Source: an uncultured Blautia sp. (GTDB lineage: Bacteria > Bacillota > Clostridia > Lachnospirales > Lachnospiraceae). Taken from it: a DNA stretch of 18,945 bases. Positions within the stretch are counted from its first letter, which is position 1. Each line of letters opens with the position of its first letter. A program made the position numbers and the translations under genes. Shown piece by piece: positions 6,808 through 14,376 of this stretch. Location: contig URHH01000042.1 of NCBI GenBank assembly GCA_900547615.1, positions 1-18,945 on the forward strand, in the 5' to 3' direction. Below the pieces are notes generated by a model. That model saw only the letters and a program-made list of their open reading frames with translations, was not told the DNA's origin and searched no databases.

Positions 6808-8162
6808 CAGAAGCGACATTTGCAGCAGAACCTGGGAGGTTGTTGATAGCGGCTTCGGCAGGAATTATTTGTCTGTTGATTCTGATTATTAAATTTAAGC
6901 TTCACCCGGTTATTTCCATGATGATTTTTGCCGTGATTATTGGAGCGGGAGCGGGGATGCCGTTAAGTGTTATTTCCGAGACAGTAGAAAAAGGTGTGGG
7001 AAAGACATTGCAGGGAATTGCACTTCTCGTAGGACTCGGCTCTATGTTCGGAGGGATTCTTGAGGTCAGCGGAGGGGCACAGAAAGTGGCGCAGACGCTG
7101 ATTGATAAATTCGGACAGAAAAAAGCGGGCTGGGCGCTTGGTCTTACCGGACTTGTAATCGGAACGACTGCGTTTTTTGAAGCAGGCGTTGTTGTACTGA
7201 TTCCGCTTGTGTTCAGTGTGGCGAAACAGACAGAGCGCTCTACACTGTTTTATGCCATTCCTCTTCTTTCCGGACTGGCAAGCGGATATGCGTTTGTGCC
7301 CCCGTCAGCAGGCTCCGTTCTTGTTGCAAATTCTCTGAATGTAAATTTTGGAACTATGATGATGGTGGGAATCCCTACGGCAATAGCAGCCATGATAGTA
7401 TCCGGAATTATCTGGGGAAGATTTATAGGAACAAAAATATTTACAAAACTGCCGGTAAATGTACAGGAAATAAAAGATGACGAAAAAGAACTTCCGCCGT
7501 TCGGACTTGTTCTTGGAGTAATTTTGATTCCTCTTATTCTGATTCTTGTAAGCACTATATCCGGATATATGCCGGTTCCAGATACTTTGAAAAATATTCT
7601 TGGTTTTCTTGGGGAGCCTTTTGTAGCGCTTACGATCGCAACACTTGCCGCTATGTATTTTCTCGGAATACGCAGAGGATATTCCAAGGAGCAGCTCAAA
7701 AAGGTTCTGGATCATTCTCTTCGTCCGGTTGGAATGATACTTCTTGTAATTGCCAGCGGTGGCGTGATCCGTTGGATGCTTCAGGATTCCGGGCTTGGAA
7801 ATATCATCGGTCCGGCAGTAGAAAAAAGTTGTCTTCCTCTTATTCTTGTTGCTTTTTTGATTGCTCTTCTCGTGAGGGTATCAGTGGGAAGTTCTATTGT
7901 GGCTATGACAATGGCGTCTGGGATTATGGCAACAATGCCCTCTGTTATGGGCATGAGTATGTTGTACCGTGCGGCTATGTGCTGTGCGATCTGCGGCGGA
8001 GCAACGGCGCTCAGCCATGTGAACGATGCGGGCTTCTGGCTGGTAGGCACTTTTTTGGAGATAGATGAAAAAACAACATTAAAATCCTGGACAATTATGG
8101 AAACTCTCATCGGTGTGACCAGCCTTATTGTAAGCCTGATCATTTCTGTATTTGCAGGATAA
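6804..8162 (+). CDS. GntP-family sugar-acid permease
   Basis: Proton-coupled carboxylate permease of the gluconate permease family, 452 residues and about twelve membrane segments, matching family length. Recognisable landmarks are the helix pair around FKLHPVISMMIFAVIIGAGAGM, GSMFGGILEVSGGAQKVAQTLI, TAFFEAGVVVLIPLVF, the re-entrant loop FVPPSAGSVLVANSLNV (about 164-180) and the C-terminal GGATALSHVNDAGFWLVG. The start ATG 6804 follows AAGGAGG (6789-6795). It is first in an operon with an HPr-like protein, a dehydratase, KDG kinase and KDPG aldolase, so it should import the aldonate that feeds them (gluconate, galactonate or a relative). Classical gluconate permeases as I recall them carry VPPHPG where this protein has VPPSAG, so the substrate may not be gluconate. 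Confidence 0.94.
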   Translation: MTEATFAAEPGRLLIAASAGIICLLILIIKFKLHPVISMMIFAVIIGAGAGMPLSVISETVEKGVGKTLQGIALLVGLGSMFGGILEVSGGAQKVAQTLIDKFGQKKAGWALGLTGLVIGTTAFFEAGVVVLIPLVFSVAKQTERSTLFYAIPLLSGLASGYAFVPPSAGSVLVANSLNVNFGTMMMVGIPTAIAAMIVSGIIWGRFIGTKIFTKLPVNVQEIKDDEKELPPFGLVLGVILIPLILILVSTISGYMPVPDTLKNILGFLGEPFVALTIATLAAMYFLGIRRGYSKEQLKKVLDHSLRPVGMILLVIASGGVIRWMLQDSGLGNIIGPAVEKSCLPLILVAFLIALLVRVSVGSSIVAMTMASGIMATMPSVMGMSMLYRAAMCCAICGGATALSHVNDAGFWLVGTFLEIDEKTTLKSWTIMETLIGVTSLIVSLIISVFAG

Positions 8163-8187
8163 GGAAATTTTAAAGGAGGGAACAGAA

Positions 8188-8433
8188 GTGAAAATACCTG
8201 TTTATTTAAGGGATATGCGAGATGCAAAGTATATCGTTCAGGTGGCGGAAAGCTGCAGAGAAGATGTGGATCTCATGTGCGGAAGGTATGTGGTAGATGC
8301 AAAATCTATGCTAGGCGTATTCAGCCTGCCGCAGTTTGATGAAGTGGAAATGCGGGTTTCAGACTGCGAAAAAGATGTAGTAATAGAAAAATTAAAAAAG
8401 CTGGATCTAATCAGAGAGGAGAGAAATAAATGA
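8188..8433 (+). CDS. HPr/Crh-like small protein lacking the phosphorylatable histidine
   Basis: An 81-residue protein that aligns without gaps to HPr over the first 40 residues, by comparison with the Bacillus HPr sequence from memory. The segment VQVAESCREDVDL corresponds to HPr VQTASKYDADVNL, and DAKSMLGVFSL corresponds to NLKSIMGVMSL. Ser40 sits at the position of regulatory Ser46, but the active-site His15 position is Asp9 (DMRDA in place of HARPA), with the following Arg kept. It should therefore not carry phosphate from PEP and may instead act like Crh in catabolite repression, or as an accessory protein of the operon. The start is GTG 8188, chosen for AAAGGAGGG at 8172-8180; the in-frame ATG at 8152 lies inside the permease gene. 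Its TGA overlaps the dehydratase ATG (ATGA), implying translational coupling. Confidence 0.85.
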   Translation: MKIPVYLRDMRDAKYIVQVAESCREDVDLMCGRYVVDAKSMLGVFSLPQFDEVEMRVSDCEKDVVIEKLKKLDLIREERNK

Positions 8434-10178
8434 AGAAGCTTATCAGTCAGGAAATGAGAAAACTTGCGCCGGAGCTGGATCCGTTGCGCATTGGTACAGG
8501 ATGGAAGAAAGAAGACCTGGGAAAAGTACAGATTATGGTGGAAAGTACATACGGTGACAGTCATCCGGGAAGCGGGCATCTTAATATTCTGGTGGAAGAA
8601 GTGCGAAAGGGAATTGCAGAAGAAGGCGGATACGGGGCAAGATATTTCTGTACCGATATTTGCGACGGAGAAAGTCAGGGAACAGACGGAATTAACTACA
8701 GCCTCGCAAGCAGGGAAATGATTGCGAATATGATTGAAATTCATGCGAATGCCACTCCGTTTGACGCGGGAGTATATCTTGCAAGCTGCGATAAAGGGGT
8801 ACCGGGAAATTTAATGGGGCTTGCCCGTGTAAATATTCCGTCGGTGTACGTGCCGGGAGGAACTATGAATGCAGGTCCGGAGATGCTGACACTGGAGCAG
8901 CTTGGAATGTACAGTGCAAAGTTTGAAAGAGGAGAGATTGACGAAGAGAAACTGGACTGGGCAAAATGTAATGCCTGCCCAAGCTGCGGAGCATGCTCCT
9001 TTATCGGAACTGCTTCCACCATGCAGATTATGGGAGAGGCGCTTGGTCTGGCACTTCCGGGAAGCGCTCTTATGCCGGCGACAAGCCCTGATCTTCTGGA
9101 ATTTGCGAGAGAAGCAGGAAGACAGGCTGTTCGTCTTGCGAAAATGGAGAATATGCGTCCTTCCGATATTGTGACAGAAGAGAGTTTTGAAAATGCAATT
9201 TTAGTACATGCAGCAATTTCGGGAAGCACAAACTGTCTTCTTCATATTCCGGCAGTTGCACATGAATTTGGCATTGAAATTACAGGGGATACGTTTGACA
9301 GAATTCACAGAAATGCAAGGTATCTTCTTGATGTGCGTCCGGCAGGACGATGGCCTGCAGAGTGCTTCTATTATGCAGGCGGTGTTCCGGCTATTATGGA
9401 AGAAATTAAAGAACATCTTCATTTGAGTGTGATGACAGTTACCGGAAAAACACTGGGAGAAAATTTAAAAGAACTCAGAGAAAACGGATTTTATGAAAAA
9501 TGTGGGAAATGGCTGGCAGATTTTAATAAGCGCTATCAGGTAAATGTGACAAAAGAGGATATTATCCGTCCCTATGATAAAGCGATCGGAACAGACGGAA
9601 GCATTGCTGTTTTAAGAGGAAATCTTGCTCCGGAAGGAGCGGTTATCAAACATACGGCGTGTCCGAAGGAAATGTTCCGTTCTGTATTAAAAGCAAGACC
9701 TTTTGACAGTGAAGAAGAATGCCTGGAGGCAGTGCTGAAGCATAAGGTACAGAAAGGAGATGCGGTATTTATCCGCTATGAAGGTCCAAAAGGAAGCGGA
9801 ATGCCGGAAATGTTTTATACATCAGAAGCGATCAGCAGTGATAAAGAACTGGGAAAAAGCATCGCTCTGATTACAGACGGACGATTTTCCGGAGCATCTA
9901 CAGGGCCGGTAATCGGTCACTGCAGTCCTGAGGCGGTTGACGGAGGTCCGATTGCTCTTGTAGAGCAGGATGACTTGATTGAAATCGACGTTATGGAGAG
10001 AAAGCTTAATATTGTAGGCGTAAAAGGTCAGCGGAAAACTCCGGAAGAAATGGACAAAATCCTGGAAGAAAGACGTAAAAACTGGAAGCCGAGAGAACCA
10101 AAATATAAAAAAGGTGTCCTCAGACTTTTTAGTGAACACGCGGCAAGTCCTATGAAGGGCGCGTATCTGGAATATTGA
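8430..10178 (+). CDS. IlvD/Edd-family dehydratase, probable sugar-acid (aldonate) dehydratase
   Basis: Iron-sulfur dehydratase, 582 residues, the usual family length. Landmarks: CDKGVPGNLM with Cys120, VYVPGGTMNAG, the cysteine-rich CNACPSCGAC segment (Cys180, 183, 186, 189) followed by TASTM, HAAISGSTNCLLH, an FSGAST-type C-terminal domain (GRFSGASTGPVIGHCSPEA) and a further FCTDIC at 74-78. Automated annotation would probably say dihydroxy-acid dehydratase (branched-chain amino-acid synthesis). The neighbours (permease, KDG kinase, KDPG aldolase) instead point to dehydration of an aldonate such as gluconate or galactonate to 2-keto-3-deoxy acid. Since KDG kinase follows, an unphosphorylated substrate fits better than 6-phosphogluconate (Edd). 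The ATG overlaps the upstream HPr-like stop (ATGA), with GAGAGGAGAG before it. The family is certain; the substrate is inferred from context. Confidence 0.93.
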   Translation: MKKLISQEMRKLAPELDPLRIGTGWKKEDLGKVQIMVESTYGDSHPGSGHLNILVEEVRKGIAEEGGYGARYFCTDICDGESQGTDGINYSLASREMIANMIEIHANATPFDAGVYLASCDKGVPGNLMGLARVNIPSVYVPGGTMNAGPEMLTLEQLGMYSAKFERGEIDEEKLDWAKCNACPSCGACSFIGTASTMQIMGEALGLALPGSALMPATSPDLLEFAREAGRQAVRLAKMENMRPSDIVTEESFENAILVHAAISGSTNCLLHIPAVAHEFGIEITGDTFDRIHRNARYLLDVRPAGRWPAECFYYAGGVPAIMEEIKEHLHLSVMTVTGKTLGENLKELRENGFYEKCGKWLADFNKRYQVNVTKEDIIRPYDKAIGTDGSIAVLRGNLAPEGAVIKHTACPKEMFRSVLKARPFDSEEECLEAVLKHKVQKGDAVFIRYEGPKGSGMPEMFYTSEAISSDKELGKSIALITDGRFSGASTGPVIGHCSPEAVDGGPIALVEQDDLIEIDVMERKLNIVGVKGQRKTPEEMDKILEERRKNWKPREPKYKKGVLRLFSEHAASPMKGAYLEY

Positions 10179-10239
10179 TTCCGGGAAAGGAAAAAGCAGT
10201 GAATAAAAAAGAGAAGAAAAGATTATAACAATCGGGGAA

Positions 10240-11262
10240 GTGCTGCTTCGTCTCACGCCTCCGAGATATGAGAAAATAAAAACAGCCTCAGCTTTTGAGG
10301 CACAGTATGGCGGAAGCGAGGCAAATGTGGCTGCTTCGCTGGCAAACCTGGGAATGGACGCGTCGGTTATGACAGTCGTTCCTGACAACAGCATTGGAAA
10401 AGGGGCAGTCCGCATGTTGAAAAGTAACAGCGTCAACTGCGATTCTGTTATTTTTGCAAATGAAGAGGAAGCTCCTTCCTGCCGGCTTGGTACTTATTAT
10501 CTGGAAACCGGATATGGTATCCGGCCAAGCCAGGTTGTATACGACAGAAAGCACAGCGCATTTTGTGAATATGATTTTGAAAAACTGGATATGGATAAGC
10601 TTTTTGACGGATATACATGGCTTCATGTAAGCGGGATTACGCCTGCTCTTGGTGAAAACGGGAAAAAACTTATCCGCGCCTGTTTAAAGAAGGCAAAGGA
10701 AAAAAATATTACAGTGAGCTTTGACGGAAATTTCAGAAGCGCACTCTGGAACTGGGAGGAAGCAAGAGAATTTTGTACGGAATGTCTTCCTTATATTCAT
10801 GTGCTGTTTGGGATAGAACCATATCATCTCTGGAAAAATCCAAAGAACCCGGAAGAAGGGGACGTAAAAGACGATCTTCCTCTTCAGCCTGATTTTGAGC
10901 AGCAGGCGCAGGTGTTTGCAGAGTTTAAGAAACAGTATCCCAATATCCGTTTTATGGCAAGACATGTGCGAGAGGCGAAAAGCAGCAGCAGGAACAGTCT
11001 CTGGGCGTATGTGTGGCAGGATGGAAAAACATATAAAAGCAGAAAACTTTCTTTTGATGTGCTGGATCGTGTAGGAAGCGGAGATGCCTTTGCAGCAGGC
11101 ATTATTTATGGAATCATGAACGGATATACGCCGGAGGATACGGCAAATTTTGCAGTGGCGGCAGGGGCCTTGAAACATACCGTGCGCGGAGATGTGCATA
11201 CAACAGATGAGCTGTCTCTGATTCATCACGTAATGGCGGATAATTTTGATATTAAACGATAG
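10240..11262 (+). CDS. kdgK: 2-keto-3-deoxygluconate kinase (PfkB family), N-terminus disrupted
   Basis: PfkB-fold sugar kinase that would phosphorylate KDG to KDPG with ATP. The substrate-binding GGSEANVAASLANLG motif lies near the N-terminus, and DRVGSGDAFAAG holds the catalytic Asp (codon 11083-11085) and anion hole near the C-terminus. The long central insert with FGIEPYHLW is typical of KDG kinases. The coordinates give the uninterrupted frame from GTG 10240, but that start has no proper ribosome site and removes the first beta-strand: upstream in-frame codons still read EEKIITIGEV, the standard N-terminus. A better start, GTG 10199 with AAAGGA before it, is out of frame by one base at the A6 run 10205-10210. 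With one more A the product would begin MNKKREEKIITIGEVLLRL. The gene lies between dehydratase and aldolase. It may be frameshifted, rescued by slippage, or a sequencing artefact. Confidence 0.85.
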   Translation: MLLRLTPPRYEKIKTASAFEAQYGGSEANVAASLANLGMDASVMTVVPDNSIGKGAVRMLKSNSVNCDSVIFANEEEAPSCRLGTYYLETGYGIRPSQVVYDRKHSAFCEYDFEKLDMDKLFDGYTWLHVSGITPALGENGKKLIRACLKKAKEKNITVSFDGNFRSALWNWEEAREFCTECLPYIHVLFGIEPYHLWKNPKNPEEGDVKDDLPLQPDFEQQAQVFAEFKKQYPNIRFMARHVREAKSSSRNSLWAYVWQDGKTYKSRKLSFDVLDRVGSGDAFAAGIIYGIMNGYTPEDTANFAVAAGALKHTVRGDVHTTDELSLIHHVMADNFDIKR

Positions 11263-11272
11263 GAGCGGAAGA

Positions 11273-11914
11273 ATGAAAACAATAGAAGAAAGGTTTTATG
11301 AAACGGGAGTGGTACCGGTAGTTGTTCTGGAAAATGAAAAAGATGCGATTCCTTTGGCAAAAGCCCTTATAAAAGGGGGGCTTCCCTGCGCGGAAGTAAC
11401 ATTCCGCACAGAGGCTGCAAAGGAGTCCATCCGTCTGATGGCGGAAACGTACCCGGATATGCTGGTTGGTGCAGGTACAGTCCTCACAAAAGAGCAGGTG
11501 GAGCAGGCTGTGGAAGCAGGGGCAAAATTTATTGTAAGTCCGGGATTTGACCCGGAAATTGTAGATTACTGTCTGGAAAAGCAGATTCCTGTTTTTCCGG
11601 GATGTATTTCTCCTTCGGAAATTGCGCAGGCAGTAAAAAGGGGATTAAAGACAGTTAAATTTTTTCCCGCAGAACCGGCAGGCGGACTTCCTATGATCAG
11701 GGCAATGGCAGCGCCGTATAAAGACCTGAAATTTATGCCCACAGGCGGCATTCATATGGGAAATTTAAAGGAATATCTTTCTTTTGAAAAAATCCTCTGC
11801 TGTGGCGGAAGCTGGATGGTGAAAGAGGATATGATAAAAAAAGGAAATTTTGAAGAAATTGAAAAAATGGCAAATGAAGCAAAAAAGGCCGCAGATGCCA
11901 TAAGATGTAAGTAA
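11273..11914 (+). CDS. eda: KDPG/KHG aldolase
   Basis: Class I aldolase of 213 residues, the normal length, that splits 2-keto-3-deoxy-6-phosphogluconate into pyruvate and glyceraldehyde-3-phosphate. Catalytic landmarks match Escherichia coli Eda: EVTFRT with Glu41 and Arg45, VGAGTVLTKEQ, FIVSPGF, and TVKFFPAE with the Schiff-base Lys129, then the phosphate-binding MPTGGI and GGSWM. The start ATG 11273 has AGGAG at 11261-11265, overlapping the kinase stop, so it is the tightly coupled last gene of the operon. Longer in-frame starts reach back into the kinase gene and are unlikely. It completes a semi-phosphorylative Entner-Doudoroff route. Confidence 0.96.
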   Translation: MKTIEERFYETGVVPVVVLENEKDAIPLAKALIKGGLPCAEVTFRTEAAKESIRLMAETYPDMLVGAGTVLTKEQVEQAVEAGAKFIVSPGFDPEIVDYCLEKQIPVFPGCISPSEIAQAVKRGLKTVKFFPAEPAGGLPMIRAMAAPYKDLKFMPTGGIHMGNLKEYLSFEKILCCGGSWMVKEDMIKKGNFEEIEKMANEAKKAADAIRCK

Positions 11915-11920
11915 GAATAT

Positions 11921-11985
11921 ACCGGAACAACGCAAAGGAAGCGTGGCTGTAAAAGCTTGGGATAGTGACAAAGCGGTTGTTCCGG
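11921..11985 (+). terminator. Inverted repeat downstream of the sugar-acid operon; possible terminator or structured RNA
   Basis: CCGGAACAAC (11921-11930) is perfectly complementary to GTTGTTCCGG (11976-11985), enclosing 45 bases, and CATTTTG follows. A second small hairpin CGGCA/TGCCG overlaps it at 11983-11995. The T-run is weak, so this is only a candidate end-of-operon terminator. The large loop leaves room for another structure. Confidence 0.4.
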
Positions 11986-12009
11986 CATTTTGCCGAAATG
12001 AAAAATAAC

Positions 12010-12038
12010 TTTACAAGTAAGGGTAAATATGTTACTAT
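12010..12038 (+). promoter_or_regulatory. Sigma-A promoter for tRNA-Arg
   Basis: TTTACA (12010-12015), a 17-base spacer and TACTAT (12033-12038), about 40 bases before the tRNA. It probably also drives the SH3b protein gene, for which no separate promoter is visible. A short inverted pair TCGAGA (12047-12052) / TCTCGA (12066-12071) lies in the tRNA leader. Confidence 0.65.
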
Positions 12039-12080
12039 AAATCTTGTCGAGATTGGAAAAATATTTCTCGAATGTAGTTC

Positions 12081-12152
12081 GCGTCTGTAGCTCAGTGGAT
12101 AGAGCAGTGGTTTCCGGTACCATGTGCGGGGGTTCGATTCCCTTCAGACGTG
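12081..12152 (+). tRNA. tRNA-Arg, anticodon CCG
   Basis: A full cloverleaf is readable. The acceptor stem is GCGTCTG with CAGACGT (one G-U), the D arm GCTC-AGTGGATA-GAGC, the anticodon stem GTGGT/ACCAT with loop TTCCGGT and anticodon CCG at 12114-12116, then a short variable loop and a T arm with loop TTCGATT. The discriminator base is G and the CCA end is not encoded. It reads CGG arginine codons. Confidence 0.95.
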
Positions 12153-12156
12153 CTGA

Positions 12157-12177
12157 CTGGAACATCGGATGTTCCAG
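12157..12177 (+). repeat. Hairpin just downstream of the tRNA
   Basis: CTGGAACAT (12157-12165) pairs perfectly with ATGTTCCAG (12169-12177) around a CGG loop, starting 5 bases after the tRNA. There is no good T-run after it (CGTGTTGTATT), so it may be a weak terminator, a processing signal or an attenuator between the tRNA and the following gene. Confidence 0.55.
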
Positions 12178-12206
12178 CGTGTTGTATTAATAAGGAGGAC
12201 AAGAAC

Positions 12207-13115
12207 TTGGATGATTTCAGAGAGTGGTTATCAGATAACCTTCGCTACTTCATGTTGGGAGGCGCAATTCTGATAATCGTGGCTGTATTGTTCTTTGGCA
12301 TTCGTGCCTGTGTCGGAAATAAGAAGGGTAAAACCGATACAGATAAGAACGTGGAAGCCCAGAACGACCAGGGAAATGTTCCTTCTTCCTCGACAAAAGA
12401 TGGGGAGACTGACGACGGGAAGAAAGGCGCCAATCCCATGGAGAAAGCAAGTGCAGAGGTAACTGCACTGATGAAAAGCTATTACAAGGCTTTAGGGGAT
12501 AAGGATATTGCGGCATTGAGAGCAATAGAGGTGGATTTACCTCCGGCTGATGAGGCAAAAGTCACAAATGCAAAAGATTATATCGAAGGATATGAGGTAG
12601 GTGATGTCTATACCAAGAAGGGAATGGCAGACGGAACCTATGTTGTATATGTTTGCTTCAACTATATCTGCAAGGATATTGAGACGCCGGTGCCGGCATT
12701 GAGCCAGTGCTATGTAATCACAGACAGCGAAGGCAATCTCAAAATTGATGGAGGAGCGGTAGAAAATACGGAAATTTCCGCATACACAGATGAGCTGAAA
12801 TCCGATGAAGATGTAAAAAAGCTTACAGCTAAAGTTCAGAAGGCAAATGACGATGCGCAGGCGAACGATCCTGCTCTTGCAGCGTTTCTTGCAGGTCTGG
12901 GCGAAGAGACAAATACATCCACACAGGCAGGAGAGGGAGCAACTCTCACTGTGACGGAAGATTGTAATGTTCGTGCTGCGGCAGATGGAGAGGCCGAGAT
13001 TATCGGAGGTTATTCTGCCGGTACAGAAGTTACGAAGACAGGTGAAGAAGGTGAGTGGATCCAGATTGACTACGAGGGAGAAACGGGATATATTCACAAC
13101 AGCCTGTTAGAATAA
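12207..13115 (+). CDS. Membrane-anchored protein with C-terminal bacterial SH3 domain
   Basis: A 302-residue protein with one membrane helix (about residues 16-34), a short cytoplasmic N-terminus, an acidic and serine-rich linker (about 38-75), a central domain (about 78-190, ALMKSYYKALGDKD...) that could be NTF2-like, and a C-terminal SH3b domain (about 243-302, TEDCNVRAAADGEAEIIGGY and GYIHNSLLE). The topology suggests an extracytoplasmic protein near the cell wall; SH3b domains often bind peptidoglycan. The start is TTG 12207, because TAAGGAGG (12191-12198) is ideally placed. The in-frame GTG at 12150 lies inside the tRNA gene and is rejected. The gene follows tRNA-Arg by about 54 bases and ends at a strong terminator. 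The precise role is unknown. Confidence 0.88.
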   Translation: MDDFREWLSDNLRYFMLGGAILIIVAVLFFGIRACVGNKKGKTDTDKNVEAQNDQGNVPSSSTKDGETDDGKKGANPMEKASAEVTALMKSYYKALGDKDIAALRAIEVDLPPADEAKVTNAKDYIEGYEVGDVYTKKGMADGTYVVYVCFNYICKDIETPVPALSQCYVITDSEGNLKIDGGAVENTEISAYTDELKSDEDVKKLTAKVQKANDDAQANDPALAAFLAGLGEETNTSTQAGEGATLTVTEDCNVRAAADGEAEIIGGYSAGTEVTKTGEEGEWIQIDYEGETGYIHNSLLE

Positions 13116-13132
13116 AAATAATAAGGGATAAG

Positions 13133-13164
13133 AAACAGGCAGGAGTAAAACTCCTGCCTGTTTT
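13133..13164. terminator. Bidirectional intrinsic terminator between convergent genes
   Basis: A 13-base stem, AAACAGGCAGGAG (13133-13145) with CTCCTGCCTGTTT (13151-13163), around a TAAAA loop, followed by T on the plus strand. On the minus strand the stem begins in the deacetylase stop codon, so the hairpin serves both convergent genes. Confidence 0.9.
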
Positions 13165-14341
13165 ACATGGCCCCATAGGCAGTGCCGGGTTCCATAGTAA
13201 TTCCTTTCTTTTCTGCGAGCTCGTGTACGGTTACAAGATCATACCCTTCTTTGATAAGTTTTGGAATAATGATTTCTGCAGCGTCCACGGATGTTTTGAA
13301 AATATCGTGCATAAGAATAACTGCGCCGTCTTCAGCGGAAGACATAACCGTATCGACAATTTTCTGCACATCTTCAGTTTCCCAGTCAAGTGTGTCCACA
13401 GACCAGAGCATCATTGGCGTTCCTACCGTGGAACGCACATTATCATTAATAGAACCGTAGGGAGGGCGTACAACAGTCGCGCCGTGTCCTGCAAGGTCAT
13501 AAAGAAGCTTATCTACTGTTCCGATTTCATTGGAAATTTCTTCCGAAGAAAGAGTGGTAAGATCTGTGTGACTGTATGTATGATTGCCCAGTTCGCAGCC
13601 GAGCTTTTCCATGCGTTTTACTTCATCGGGAAAGCTCTCAATTTCTTTTCCTACCATGAAAAAGGTGGCTTTTGCGTTATTTTTTTCCAGACAATCCAGA
13701 AGACGTCCGGTAAAAGAACTGGGACCATCGTCAAAGGTAAGGGCGATGGTCTTTTTTTCTTTTTCGGCTTTTTCAGGTGCAGGTGTTTCCTCCGGAACAT
13801 ATCCTTCCTGAGAACCGTCCGGAAGCAGGTGATAGGTTTCGCCGTCAACAGTAATATCTCCTGTCTGCATAATGCCGTCCAGGTCAAAATAATACCGTTT
13901 TCCGTCTTTTTTCAACCAGCCTGTTTTCATGCTGCCGTCCTTGTTATTAAAGTAATATGTGTTTCCGTCTGCATCATATAACCAGCCACGATACGGTGTG
14001 CCGTCTACAAGAAAATACCAGATTCCATCAATGGAAGTCCAGGTTCCTTTTTCAGCTTCGGGAGAAACCTGGTGCTGTGTGGCTTCCGTGTCTGAATCCG
14101 CAGCCTCTGTGCTGTCATTAGACGGCTCTTTTTCTGAAGTGCTCTCTGTCTGAGGTGTAGGAACGACGTCTGCATCGGTGTCCGAATCGCTGTCTTTGGC
14201 GACAAACATATCGGGCATATGCTGCCCTTCAATGGGTGACGGCGTGGAAGAGGACTGTGGAACAGCCAATCCAAAGGCGAGACTCATAAGAACGGCAATC
14301 AGGATCAATACCCGGCTGGTTCGTGGTTTGCGGCCTGGCAT
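13163..14341 (-). CDS. Secreted polysaccharide deacetylase with cell-wall-binding repeats (PgdA-like)
   Basis: A 392-residue exported enzyme predicted to remove acetyl groups from N-acetylglucosamine in peptidoglycan or another wall polymer. Order of parts: signal or anchor helix (11-28), low-complexity acidic Ser/Thr linker (about 45-95), three choline/cell-wall-binding-type repeats rich in W, Y and G (about 98-175, e.g. YYFDLDGIMQTG), then a NodB-type catalytic domain (about 197-375). Catalytic motifs are intact: TFDDGP (202-207, with Asp204 and Asp205), the metal ligands His254 and His258 in NHTYSHT, RPPYGS (292-297), the DTLDWE loop and LMHD (343-346) with His345. The start is set by AGGAGG at complement 14349-14354. 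It is convergent with the SH3b gene and divergent from rluF. It may contribute to lysozyme resistance; this is inference. Confidence 0.95.
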   Translation of the reverse strand: MPGRKPRTSRVLILIAVLMSLAFGLAVPQSSSTPSPIEGQHMPDMFVAKDSDSDTDADVVPTPQTESTSEKEPSNDSTEAADSDTEATQHQVSPEAEKGTWTSIDGIWYFLVDGTPYRGWLYDADGNTYYFNNKDGSMKTGWLKKDGKRYYFDLDGIMQTGDITVDGETYHLLPDGSQEGYVPEETPAPEKAEKEKKTIALTFDDGPSSFTGRLLDCLEKNNAKATFFMVGKEIESFPDEVKRMEKLGCELGNHTYSHTDLTTLSSEEISNEIGTVDKLLYDLAGHGATVVRPPYGSINDNVRSTVGTPMMLWSVDTLDWETEDVQKIVDTVMSSAEDGAVILMHDIFKTSVDAAEIIIPKLIKEGYDLVTVHELAEKKGITMEPGTAYGAM

Positions 14342-14376
14342 AATAGTTCCTCCTGTTCATTTTGAAATACATTCCT

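Noticed and set aside
9822..10436. 204-codon minus-strand frame across the dehydratase/kinase junction
   Set aside because: No motif or ribosome site and antisense to two recognisable genes.
12150..12206. Upstream GTG start for the SH3b protein
   Set aside because: It lies within the tRNA-Arg acceptor end and would cross the downstream hairpin; TTG 12207 has an ideal TAAGGAGG.
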